From NCBI GenBank assembly GCA_900073065.1, contig FJOG01000007.1, forward strand, positions 1,663,156 to 1,727,155: a stretch of DNA of 64,000 nt, given 5' to 3'. Origin of the DNA: Phialocephala subalpina. Taxonomy: Eukaryota; Ascomycota; Leotiomycetes; Helotiales; Mollisiaceae. The notes under the pieces were generated by a model that saw only the letters and a list, made by a program, of their open reading frames with translations, did no database searches and had not been told where the DNA came from. Below are positions 31,244 through 42,742 of the stretch, in pieces (the first letter of the stretch is position 1; every line of letters begins with the position of its first letter). A program made the position numbers and the translations under genes.

Positions 31244-32283
31244 CTAGATGATGAGACCACCAGAATGCAAGTCCCGAACAAGATTGCGACGAGAGAGAAC
31301 TGCCTGAGCCGCAGCAGGCTGAGAAGCAGTGATAAGACTGGTAGCATTGCTGATCAACTGTGAAGTGGTACCGACCTGATCTAGGTTGATAGGTGTTGCC
31401 TGCTTCGTCCATCCCAATTCAGTTGGAAGCTTTTCGTTCTCTGCATCAAAAATCAGCCACACTCTTCTCCCCCAAACTCCGAAAAATTGAAAACTTACCA
31501 AAGAAGAATAGGACCAAGCTTTTGTTGACAGTTCCAGCAGGGATGTCACCAAAGATGAGGATGGGAGCAGACATCTCGCCGAGAGAGAACGCCTCGGTTG
31601 TCGAGGTGAAGGTGTAGTTGGGGTTGAATGCCTTGGATTGGAGTTGGCGGAAGATTTTTCCGTTGGCTAATTGGTTCGCGTCGAGGGTTTCTTCGGTCCA
31701 GTAGGCGGTTGTGGTGTCGAAGATAGTTTGGTTAAAGACGTGGTTGTTGCCGAAGGCGGCGTCGGAACGACTGTAGTCCGAGGTTAGCATCCGCAGTTCA
31801 ACATTTGGTGGCAATGAAAAATATTCCCAGATGGGAAGTAGCGGGTTAAAAGACTTACCTTATGCTTGCATCGTGCTCTAAGACGTTGTGTCGGTTGAGG
31901 TTATCAAGAGTGAAAAAGGTGGCATTCGGCTCTGGGTTGGCAATGATAGCCTGCTCCCACATGATGTTCGCAACTGAGGCGTTGAAGTTGAGTCCCTCAG
32001 TCAAAGCATAGACTGCATTCTCGCGAGTGATGTTTCCGCCGTCGCGTGGAAGGAAGCCATGGTTGGCCAAAGTGTTCATCATTGGGCAAGGTCCTCGGAC
32101 TGTGGAATATCAGCATTATGAAATGTGAGAGATGAAAATGTGCCATCACTTACGGTCATCTGGACCGGCTGCAATGAACGCGCCAGTATCACTAGTATTA
32201 ACGGCATCTCTGGAAGAGATGATTGAAGGGTGGGCAGAGGCCAAGGTCAAAGCCAAGGACGCGGAAATAATTGAAGCCTTCAT
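31244..32283 (-). CDS. Secreted heme-thiolate peroxidase (chloroperoxidase/short unspecific peroxygenase type)
   Basis: Four exons: 32154-32283, 31859-32099, 31499-31770 and 31244-31440 (introns 54, 88 and 58 nt), 279 residues. Signal peptide MKASIISASLALTLASA. Joining exons 1 and 2 gives GPDD-LRGPCPMMN, the PCP motif whose Cys48 is the axial heme ligand. EHDASISR (Glu118-His119-Asp120) is the second family motif and the EHD form is typical of chloroperoxidase-like short peroxygenases. Several N-x-T/S sites fit secretion. The enzyme uses hydrogen peroxide to oxygenate or halogenate aromatics and alkyl chains. Fits extracellular attack on lignin-derived or plant compounds. Confidence 0.95.
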
Positions 32284-33802
32284 GTTGATCTGTTCGTAGT
32301 TGATCACTGTGTGACGAATTGGTAAGAGGCAAAGTCTAATTAGTGAAAGAATGAATGATGTTTCCGTTTTTGGATGGAGATTTGAAGGCAATGCAGGACG
32401 GGATACTTATATCCCTTGGCGCCAGAACGCCTCCTTCAGATTTTGTTGACTTCCCCTGCGTCGTTGCATTTTCTGTGTAGTAGCCGCAAATATCTGACCT
32501 ATCGACATATTATCCGAATTTCTCGTTTGAAACAGGACCGAACCGAGCTCTTCGGAAGAGATCTCCCTGCACTACCGGCATGGCTGAGCTAGGAGGAAGT
32601 GATCTACCGGAGCATCACTGCGGAGAATGTCTTGCTGCGCTGTGTTTCTCCTGAGAAATTCTCCGCTGCGGAGAACTTGCAACCAATGAAAAGCTGGACA
32701 ATGATAATCTGTCCATCTGATTCCTGAATCAACCTTGTCTCGAAACATCACACAGCCACTAAATCGACCTCGATTAACAATCCGAGTGCGAGGTGGGTGC
32801 GCTCGTATAAGCTTAACGAGAACGAATGACAACCGACGTACCCCTCCCGACTCCCGAGCCCATCGTACACCATTGCCATGCATCCGATTTGTTATTGTTG
32901 CATTGATCAATTGAAAAACTCGCCCCTGATGATGCACATATGCTTGGCTACCGCACCATGACGGTGCACATAGTCGGCAGTTTGATCTTTGCGTCGCGGT
33001 CCGTCAACATGCTAAGAATGTTCGGATGATGGAGTTAGGAAATAACTTCAGCAGGTCAAATGAAACATCCTTCTCCATCTTTACTGCTCTTCCGGGAAGT
33101 TGAAGAGGTGCTGCGCCCGTTCTATCTCGGGGACCAAGGAGTCATGCACCGATGCGTTGGCAGAATATAATGAGTTGAAAATGTATACGACTCCGAGATA
33201 TGTGAGAAGTGATAACTCGATAAGATGGGAGGATTGGAGTGTTGTTAAAGTCGGAGGCCGCTCAAGATGTGCGGTTGCCTTCCATCGTATTCAGCCCATT
33301 CAAACTGAAGTCAAACTTTCACAGACAAGAGAAGAAAATCAAGTACTTAAGGGTGGTCACCGCAGTAAGGATTCTTGGTAGAATGTTCTGTCTTCCAAAA
33401 GCCTAGAAATTTTATTGATATCAAGACAAGAATTCATTGCGAATCCTAAACTTCCCCTAAGCGTCTACCATGCATTTAAAGAATATGTGGAAAGTTGTTT
33501 GCCATATTCGCGACCTGATAAGCCCCATCGGGCAAGTAATACAAGTCCTGCAGAGGAATAATTACAGGGAAGACTTTTGACGCTGCAATCATATTGAAAC
33601 AAATGCAAACAAAGAGCCATTGAAATGCGCCCTTCTCAGACCAAGGAGGATATCTCAACGAAAAGATCTTCTGAAGAGCAGAGTCCAGTTTTTCGAGGAC
33701 AGGAAAACACCGAGAGATTGCATTCGACAAATATGTAATTCTAACACAAAACAGAATAGATGCTAAAGGTACGATTAAAAGGAGAATACTTCGGTGCAGA
33801 AA
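32284..33802. other. Intergenic, no gene seen
   Basis: Upstream of the peroxidase; contains the palindrome at 32659-32675 and otherwise only short frames without support. Confidence 0.5.
32659..32675. promoter_or_regulatory. 17-bp perfect palindrome TTCTCCGCTGCGGAGAA upstream of the peroxidase
   Basis: A CCG-N3-CGG everted pair inside a longer perfect palindrome, 376 bp before the peroxidase start. Zinc binuclear cluster regulators bind pairs of CGG triplets, so this may be a binding site (inference). A half copy (GCGGAGAA) is at about 32622. Confidence 0.4.
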
Positions 33803-35664
33803 TTATTTATTCTTGGCATTATTGTCCTCAGAGAATGAATAATTCCATACCCAAATGTACGACAGACTTTGAAGTCCGCTGATCAGAGCAGGTTTCCAGA
33901 TGATCGGCCTTGAGGACTTGAAAAACATTTGCCAGGGCCGGGTCTTAGGGAAAACTGAGTTCTGTAATTCGACATAATCCGTAGGAACCAGAGGCGGGGC
34001 TGGAAGTCCGTATTTTGTGATAGCTAAAGATGCGAGATACCATCGCTGGGTGTCGCAACTTTCGAGATAGATCTCCTGTGTCAAATAACGTTCGTTTATA
34101 TCGTTAGGGTTAAAGTAAAGGAATCGACCGCTGTCAGGCCGCAAACAGAATCCAGTCGAGGCTAGAAATTGCCCAGGAAGTAGGTGTACCTTGATACTGC
34201 TTTGTGACCGGTGAATCTTAGAAAGGCGTCTCTTGGCAGGCATTGTTGGACATGAAACACCACAACATTTGCAACTCCAAAAAGAATTGGAGCTTGATTC
34301 CTGCAAAATATTTGATGTCGAAGATGAAACTTCCGATGCTGTAGAAGTGCTCTGATGGTGGAGGTTGGCGTCCATGAGGCGATTGCTCGATGGTCGTGAC
34401 ATCGATGGATGTGTTGGGAAGTCATTGCCAATGCTCACTATGCTAGTCGAGGACAGATTGTCCAAGGGGCCGATACTTCCATCCTGCACCAAGTCTTGAC
34501 TGTTTGTGTGGTTGTGCGAATGAGAACAGAGCGATACAGCATATGGTAAAGCCCCTTCCTCTACCATGTTGGGGCAAAATCGCATAGAATCAAACTCAGG
34601 GGAGTTCAAGAGACTATCGAAAGGGCAACTAATAGCACTTGACATCCAAATATAAGCCAGTATAGCACCCATTTTTTCTCCACTTATGACGCGAGTGGTA
34701 GGCTCCTCGACACTGAAAGGCTTTCCCCACCACAAGAAGTGTATTATGAGAACATACATACACTGACATATCGTAGTCATCTCGAGTAAAGCGATTAGCA
34801 AGCCATAGGTTGATCTCTCTAAGCACTGCAAAGAGAACCACAAGACTTGAATGCATGCGAATATCTTTGTCGTGTTGTTTGCTTTGCTTTTGTCCCTGAT
34901 CTCCGAGAGGGTCGGAAGGTCAGGAAGCATCTCCGGTGCATAGGTCGCGAGAAACTGAAGTCCTTCGGCAGTTAACGCTACTCTTGTTACAGCACGAGGC
35001 AGGAACTGATCTTCGCAAAGGTTCGTTTCCAGGGCAAATCCTCCCATGAGGGCATAAAAGCCATGAGTTTGCGTAAATTCCTCCTTGGTGGGCGGCAGAG
35101 CCCGTGACTCGTTCATCTGGTAATCTTAATTAGTTCAAGGGCTTGAAGCTTGTGGAGTGTGCGTACTTCAACATCCACAGACCTAGACTTGCGACAACGG
35201 AACCAGTTCTTCCACAACCTTTTCATTCTCATGTACCAGCGTGTGCGTAACGACAAAGCGGACTCGGGATGAGAGCTTAGACTAGTTCCCATAGCTCTGC
35301 TCAAGTTTTGTGCAACCATCCTCTGCTCCAATGCCTGATACGCGATTACATCTGGAAAGAACATGCCCCAGAACAACCACAGACATTTCTCTGCCCACTG
35401 CCACGTTGCCCGTTTTTTGCTGGGAATATTGAGATGGATTGCAGACCACATAAATGGGCCCCATGTAAGCATGCAACTTGAAAATATCGAGTATGTGCCA
35501 CGTGTTATCGGAGGTGATTTCTAGTTGACGGTGCGATTCAATGCAGAATCTTCGAAAGATCTATCGTTCCTCTCGTCATGCTGCGGAGGAACGCAGAAAA
35601 CCAATAATAATACAAGAGATAAAATAGGAGCAAATTGCGTGAAATAGTGGTAGGAATTCATCAT
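33803..35664 (-). pseudogene. Fungal multi-pass membrane protein, paralogue of the first gene, with in-frame stop
   Basis: Exons read 35167-35664 and 33803-35116, joined by a 50-nt intron (35117-35166). From ATG 35664 the frame begins with a signal-like hydrophobic segment (FAPILSLVLLLVFC), then reaches TAG at 35521-35523 and continues in the same frame with the family signature RGTYSIFSSCMLTWG and HLNIPSKK. A TGG-to-TAG change explains it; no plausible intron removes it. Downstream, DKSKAN, LWFSLQC, LLIALLE and WWGKP match the gene at position 2. The rest is intact for 540 codons, so translation from Met 35472 without the signal segment is possible. A Ser-rich loop with CKCCGVSC is inserted in the middle. 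Function unknown. Confidence 0.75.
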
Positions 35665-36106
35665 GAATACATCAGTCGAGTATGACTACGTTTCAATATT
35701 CGAACTTATTTCAGAGTCGGAATGAAATATAGATGCGCGCGGGTTTGGCTTTGGGCCTCATTGGAAGAGCTCGGGTTTGCGACTTCCTTTATTATAACCT
35801 GCTATGTAAGGCTAACTTACCGCTGGCTGACACTAGTATTTTTGATGAAGCGGCCTTGAAGTACGGATGTCCAAAGAAAAAGAAAAGCACACGTTCCGGA
35901 AAAGAGTTCCGAACTGCCTATCATTCGGGAAACTACGCCCAGCTGCTGAAGAAAAGAGCACACCGCTAGATACGCACGGACATGAATGAATATTGGTTGC
36001 AGGCAACAAATCCTTCAAAGCTGATTCATGTTTCACCTGCGATCTAGAGCAGTTCGGGTCATCCAGTCAAGGCCTCGCTAAGCCCGTGCCGTGACGTACA
36101 TAGCTT
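35665..36106. other. Intergenic, no gene seen
   Basis: A single small frame (35733-35969) has no family support. Confidence 0.5.
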
Positions 36107-36367
36107 ACGAGCCTGGTGAGATAAGTCTAGGTATTAGTGCATTTTTAGGCGATTTTCAGGCTGTGCGACCCTATTTTTCAGGCTTCCGAACATCAAAATT
36201 ATCGCAAACACTAGAACATTTTAAAAGAACTAGAAAGAATTATATTATAAGATTTGATATTTAAGAATTTTACAAGTCAAATAAACTTCTTATAAAAAGG
36301 TTTCCGGTTTTTATTTGTAATTACTAGAGAAATGCCCTAATACCTAGACTTATCTCGCCAGGCTCGT
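36107..36367. mobile_element. Non-autonomous inverted-repeat element (MITE-like), 261 bp
   Basis: Left end ACGAGCCTGGTGAGATAAGT... and the reverse complement of the right end ACGAGCCTGGCGAGATAAGT... match over about 40 bp, through CTAGGTATTAG and GCATTT. The interior is AT-rich with no open frame. The outermost ACGAGCC and a GCATTTT inner edge are shared with the 22280 element, while interiors differ. It lies 440 bp from the disrupted membrane gene. Confidence 0.87.
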
Positions 36368-39300
36368 TACAGTAGCATCTGCCCCGAGACGATCCCTAAC
36401 TTCACCACCTGCCTCGGCTGCCACTTCATCGCCAATATTATTGGCATGTATTCGAAGCTTCAAATCAAGGATTGAAAAGCACCTGCAAAACACATAGGTA
36501 TCAGGACATAGGTATACAAAACAACTCTTAGGATACATAATACAAGAAAGAAGGAAGAACAAAGCCCACACTTTTCCAGATCTCAATGTCGTCCGCAGAA
36601 TTGCAGTCATCACCGGAATCTTTGCTAGAATAGTGTCCGACAAGACTATTTGTGCACAAAGTCAAAGCGCAAGAGATGAATGTCATAGGCATTGCTTGCC
36701 TCAGTTTGCGATGAGCAAATGTCTGAAGGATGTTCAGGCAGAATAGAAAATATCAGTGCTCATTTACTTGGCCATACTTGGGAGAATCGAGTAGTACCTG
36801 CTCATGCGGATCCAATAGGCGAATGAGCCTCGACATCTTGACAGTCGCCCTTCAATTGATAGCCGTCCCTTCACTTTCAAGTAATCACACGTCTAACCTG
36901 AAAACGTCTATGAAACGCAGACATCTAGCATTTCATTACTATATCCAGCGAACACTGAAAGAGCAGGAGGTGCATGCTGGAAGCCTGACTTTACGACCAA
37001 GCATACGATCATGGCAGCAATAGCGAACTCGTGTTGCCATTGGCAAAGGAAAGAAAAGAGTTTCTTTTATACCCTTCCACCCCTTCCAAATCACAGATAG
37101 CGCAAGGCTCTAGAATGGCGCACCGCAGCCTCCTGTGTGCGGGGTAGAATGCGGGGCAAGGAGGTGAATCCATTTGAGAAGGAAGGCTGCGCGGCTGCAT
37201 CTCAAGACAAAACGATCACTCATGATAACTTCACAATGTAAACGCTCGAGATTGGAAGAGAAATCTGATGTTGGGAAGCTGGTGCTTCGTGTGTTTGACG
37301 ATCTGTACTGTACGTTTCTGCTCCCTTTCTAGGTTCAACGTTCTTGCTATAGAAGCTAACGGAGATGTTTACGTAGCGGGGTCGGGTAGCAGACTATGCA
37401 ATACGGATGAGAAATAAGGAGTTGACAGCTAGAGATGGTATGACAGCCGCAATGTGTGGACAGACGAATGTAAAGTCTCGCTATGGACATCAGCGGGGAG
37501 CTGCATCGCCAAAATGCACACCCGACGAATGTAATGTAAAGACTTGACAGCAGTATAGCATGCAAGAAGCAAATAGACGAATGGAACACAGAAGTTGACA
37601 GCCGCCAGCGAAAAACAGGAGCAACAAACCTCAACAAGATTATAAAAGAAGAGGGAGCTACAAACTATCGAATCTCTAAGTGGTATAACGAGCAGGTCTC
37701 CCACTTTGTATAAGAGGATGAAGAGGGATGAGCAAACAGATCTGACCTATTGACTGCTACTGTGTAGTTCGTTGTGCTTCGTTTCCAATGATGCGAGAGA
37801 CGGATTTACGTGCACTAGCACCATGCCACTTTAGCAATCCTTCTTCCTGTCTTTGAGCGATTTAAAAATTATGATATTGACAAACAGGATTGTATATTGA
37901 TTTTCAAAATGGAGAGTATGAAGTAAATCAAGCTAAATATAGACTTCCGCATAGTAAAAAAGCACCCTGTGGCAGCCTTTCAAATGTGGGGTAAAGTGCG
38001 GGGTTAAAAGTGAATATTTCCAAGCAAGCAAGTTGCACATAGCATCGTTGTATACAAGCACTACTCTTGACGACTTTACAAGTCACTAAATGCCTGATCT
38101 CCGAAACAACTTTGATTTTGAGGAGGACGGTGCGATGAGCCACCATGACGATGCAAGCTTCACTTGCACATTATGAGTGTCACGCGCGAAACAGCTGGTG
38201 GAAGCAGCTGCCTAGCAAAATGAACCTGTAGGATCCACAAAGAAGATGAGCTATGTAGAATTAAAAGCGGCAAGGTTCGAACGGACGACTTTAAATTTGA
38301 GGTACAGTACAGACATCAGCGAGAAACTACACTATACCCGACGAATGCAACCCAGCACCTGACAGCGCTATAGCAAACGATAACAAAGATCGCAACAGAC
38401 GAGCTGATTTTGGAAAACACAAACCAGACATCTCAAGCCAGCTGGCAGCAACACCAGAACAAAGGAGGATCAGGTCGCTTCCTAACCCTGGCCATTAACT
38501 CTAGTCCACAAACAGTAGCTCCAGTGACATGCTTAGAAGGTACGGGTAAATGATGAGGATTTCATGCTTGACTTGCGGGGCGTATTTACAGGCACTGGTG
38601 CGGCGCCGTTTTAAGCCTCTTTTCTGTCTTTAAAGACTTTCCATTTTTGGACGAGGCTGTGAGGATTTACTGTGGTTGCGGGGTAAGTGCGGGGTAGCGA
38701 GCTTGCTCGGAGACCACTCTTTAAGTATAAAAGAAATGGGAGGCACAACGATTGCCCGGCAGCCCACATACTTGACAACCATCACAGATTCAGACACGGG
38801 CAGTAGATGAGAATTTTGGGAACGATGCTCAACCGAGTTTTCTCCATGTTCACGAGTATACAGGCTCCGAAACCAAGACTGAGATGCTATGAGAGATGCC
38901 AGAGAACAAGACAAAGGCAGGAATGTTAACAACAATAGATGAACAGAAAGTGTTTGATAGCAGCAGGCATAATTTTGGACGAAACGAGCTTAGAAGCATG
39001 TTGAACCAAGGTATCAGAACGCGCCAGGGTGCAGTAGCAACATGTTCGAAATACAAGGAGGACTCAAGAGCGGCGCCGAATATCAAGCTTGGCAAGGACT
39101 TCCTTGAAGAAGACGAATGATCCATGAGTCCGAGGACAATGACTTCTGCTCGAAGGCAGCTTGGCACAAGATTTTCATTGAACGCCTCTATACCAATGCC
39201 CACATCCAATGTCTATCTCCAAGACATCGCACCCGATATCCAAGGTCTTCCAATGCGCCATCAACAGCATCTTCCCTCCTTCCCCATTCGCAATCTATAA

Positions 39301-39382
39301 ATGGAAGAAATCACGACCGCCCTCCCAATTCCGTCATTCCTCTCCTCCACCAACACCAAACTCTTTTCGTCTCGTTAAAGGC
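36368..39382. other. Gene-free, repeat-rich 3-kb stretch
   Basis: No open frame with support. Two diverged segments, about 37430-38000 and 38280-38700, share blocks in the same order: GACATCAGCG, CCCGACGAATG, CTATAGCA-like, then TTTAC-x-GCACT, CTGTCTTT and the GCGGGGTAA-x-TGCGGGGT motif. A third such motif is at about 37138. TATAAAAGAA-like boxes occur at 37638 and 38722. It may be remains of a tandem, non-coding or decayed repeat. Confidence 0.5.
37430..38700 (+). repeat. Diverged direct repeat, two copies about 0.7-0.8 kb apart
   Basis: Blocks listed for the surrounding stretch pair at offsets between 690 and 810 bp (CGACGAATG at 37531 and 38338; TTTAC-x-GCACT near 37806 and 38585; GCGGGGT near 37990 and 38680). 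The changing offset means insertions or deletions between copies. Confidence 0.45.
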
Positions 39383-42102
39383 CTAAACAACACTTCCCCT
39401 CCTAACCCTCTCCCTACTCACCCCAAAACTCCCTATCCGCCTCAACTGTCTATCCTCATCCTCCCACCCCTCCCCCCGTCCAACATCAACCTCTCTACCC
39501 CCATCATCCACCCTCTCCACCCCCTCCGGCAACCTCACCGCCCTATCCAGCGCAACGGGCAACCCCCTATGTCTCCCCCTCAACATAACCGCACAAAGAA
39601 TAACCTTGGACGCTTTATGCCACCCCCCTGAGAAACTATACGCTTCATTCGGCAATCCAGTTGAGATGCCGACGCAACCGTAGCCGGAAACGACTTCGAA
39701 AGCTATGTTGAAGACGGAATAGGTGACGGGGTCGCGGTTGAAGTTTGATACTTCGATGCAAGATATCAAAAGGATGGCGAGGACGAGCCACCAGAGGTCG
39801 TGGGCTAATTGGCCACGGAGTTGGAGGCGGACGAATTGTTTCCCTGTTGTTGTGCCGTCGCCTTTCTTTGGGGCGCGGCCGGGAGTTACGGTTTGTGAGG
39901 AGAAAGGGGTGGAGAGATTATCGAGGGTGGTGGTGAGAGTGCGTCTGAATTTCCCTGCTAGAGAACCGAGTTTCGGGAGTTCAGAGACGGGTTGAGGGCG
40001 TGTCCCTATGGCGGATTCTTCATCTGAGGAGTCGGAGTCGTCATCTGCGTAGATACCGAGACTGCGCTCTTCGTAGACGTTTGAGTGCCGCATTGTGATT
40101 ACGACTGGGTAGACGGAGATGTACATCATGATCACATAAAGGACTTGCAGCCCAATCCTTAAACTTGTGATGGAGATCACGTAGAATCCTCCGGATCGAA
40201 CAGCGAGGGCTTGGAAGAGACCATCGAGAACGCGGAAGTGGGTGGGTATAGCTGCTGTTGCTGCGTTGCCGATGTTGAGGAGTTCGAATGCGGCCCAGTC
40301 GATACCGTTCAGGACAACCACCATAAAGAGAAGCCACCAGGTTGGTGCGCTGGGGAAGAGGTTGGTATAGACGCGGCGGGGGTAGCGGAGGACGAAGCGG
40401 AGGGTGGCTTTATGTTCTGGGAAGGAGTCGGGGTTGGGGTAGATGAAACAGAGGAGTTTTAGGAATGTCCAGAGGATTAGGCGGAGAAAGAGAGGGTAGC
40501 TGTCAAGTCAGTACGATGAGACAAACGTAGGAAGGAGCTTACGCAGTGTTTCCAGCAAGAATGAGCAGACCCATAGTGATGAGGGTATAGACTGAGGTTT
40601 GGAATGGAATCTGATAATTGTCAGTAGAGCTTCCTAGACAGTAATTATGTTTTGACTTACCATGTTTGCATCCAACAAGCTCATTCCCGAATTGTTAAAA
40701 GCACTCACAGCATTGAAAACGCCCAGCCACCTGTCCATACGTCAGTTCCGTCCTTTCACATCCCATCACGCCACCACATCCATCCCAGAGTTTCATGCCA
40801 TGATATAACGAAGAAAGCGTACCAAGGATTAATCCCATTCTCCTCCGTTACGTTCCTCTTGTTGTTAGCCATGTACCACCCCAGGCCGATGCACCCAAAA
40901 AGCTGGAAGCACACAAAATATATCGGCACAATCCAAGCCAACAAACTAATAGCTCTATACTCCACACCTCCAAGATGCTCTCTTTCTGCCTTCGTCAATC
41001 CATAGAATTGTGCATTTCGTCCTGTCGTATGGCGTGTCAAATATGTTGGGTATAGAGAATGATCCAAGTGGTCAGCTTCTTGTCCACCCTTTTTCTCAAT
41101 CTTATTCGCTTTTGCGCCCATGCGAGAGGCAAGTCCTTCGGAGCGTGGAAATTGATAGGCGGATGTTGCGGTTCTGGTGTTGCCTCTGCGGAAACTGAGG
41201 ACGCGATTGCGTTCTGTAAGGCGATGGGGCGAGGGTGCGTATTGAATGTGTTCCGAGTCTTTGCTCAACTTCCTACCTCTCGCACCAACCTGAACACCTT
41301 CATCCACAACATCATTACCATTGACTTTCTCATGCCCCACGATCGCGGTGTCAGCGCTGCCTCCGCTCTCAGTGCTAACTTCCTTCCGCCCATTCTCCAT
41401 CCCGCTCACCGCCCCAACTTCCGCCCCTACCCCTGTCTCCGGATCCAATGTCTGTTTTCCCTCTACGTTTGCAGGAGAAACAGGACGATTCGGAGACACG
41501 CTCTCCTTCCCCGAAGTCGGGTCCCTAGGCCCCGAGTGCCTGCTCTCAAACTCATGCCTCTCAATCGGCTCATCCGGCTTCTTGGCCTCATCTAAGCGTC
41601 CCAATGCATCCACGTCCGTTTCTCCAGTCATCGCTCTCCTCATCCACGGTCCTCGAGACCCACTCATACTCCGTCTTCGCAGCCTCTTTGACTCTCGTTG
41701 ACGCCTGACAAGGTCTCTGAAGCGGCGCTCAAAGACACGTTTTCGAGCGTGGACAGTAGCGATGGAGACGAAGATCGAGGAACCGATGACGATTAGGAAC
41801 CAGAGGAGAACTTGCTGGAATGTGGTCATTTGACTCAAATTCACCGTGTTCAGTCCAGCTTCCGTCATAGCGCTCACAACGAGGAAAAGAGAGTCCGTGT
41901 ACGAGATCGAGTATTGGGGTGTCGAGGTCCCCCAGAAGATGAGAGAGGTGATCAAGACAGTTGTGATGAAGTAGGTGTAGTGCAGTGTGATAAAATTCCA
42001 TTGTGGAAAAAAGGGACTGAATTTTTGGTAGGTGGGAGACTCTTTGATGTCCTGATGGAGAGTTTTGACGCGAGACCAGAGGGATGGTGAGCGTGGTACC
42101 AT
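39383..42102 (-). CDS. TRK1: Trk-family potassium transporter
   Basis: Four exons: 40823-42102, 40661-40730, 40543-40610 and 39383-40499 (introns 92, 50 and 43 nt), 844 residues. Four pore loops of the Trk/Ktr type are visible: VSAMTEAGLNTVNLS, VSAFNNSGMSLLDANM (spanning exon 2), LFQALAVRSGGFYVISI, and FEVVSGYGCVGISTGLP, each with the selectivity Gly. A 230-residue hydrophilic, Arg/Ser-rich cytoplasmic loop between the first and second pore units is typical of fungal TRK1. The end keeps VMLRGRHRGLPVALDRAV. The protein imports potassium across the plasma membrane. Splicing restores NPW-WLGVFNA and AGNTA-YPLFLRLILW. Confidence 0.96.
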
Positions 42103-42742
42103 TTTCGCGATTGCTTATGCTGTTGCGTGATAGACAGGGTGTTCGACGAAATCGTTTGATAGCTAGATGAGAAGTATATCCAAAAGATGTGATGCGCGAC
42201 CTGATACTGTCCCGTGATGTTGTTCACCGACAATTGTATCTTTCTCATCGAAGGTTGACGCGCCGCCGCTGGCAAAAATTCTTGGCCGCATACGCTAACT
42301 AACGCGCTCTATCACGGTTCGGCCCGAGAATTATCCTCATATTTGGAGATGCCGAGAAGAACATCAGATAAGATTGATGTTGAAACAGTTGGAGTCGTTT
42401 TAGAAGGCTTGAATTGTGGTTCGAGATGGATGCGTCAAAGAAGGGCGAGGCTGACAGCGCGTCATTTCGCCAACCTCACGATTTGGTGGCGCAGTAACCT
42501 TAAATGAGGCGTTTTAGCTGAGAAGAGAGGCTGCCTGCAGGTTGCTGACTGGGCCACTTTAAAACCTCACATCTCTTCTGTATATGCATCAATAACACAT
42601 TTAGCTCTCATATTTACCAACAAAATCATCAAATATGGCACAATTCTTAGGTCGAAGTGTTCTTGATTTTTGAATGTTCTTTTCCATTTCTATCAAGTCT
42701 AAAAACTCGGCAACTTCCCTTCCCTATCGACCCTTCCTTTTC
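42103..42742. other. Intergenic, no gene seen
   Basis: Upstream of the Trk gene and downstream of the hydrolase; no supported frame. Confidence 0.55.

Noticed and set aside
38270..38300. Possible tRNA T-loop (GGTTCGAA)
   Set aside because: No matching stems at tRNA distances; part of the diverged repeat region.
39209..39631. Pro-rich plus-strand frames over the Trk gene's 3' end
   Set aside because: Complement of the Trk coding sequence; composition artefact.
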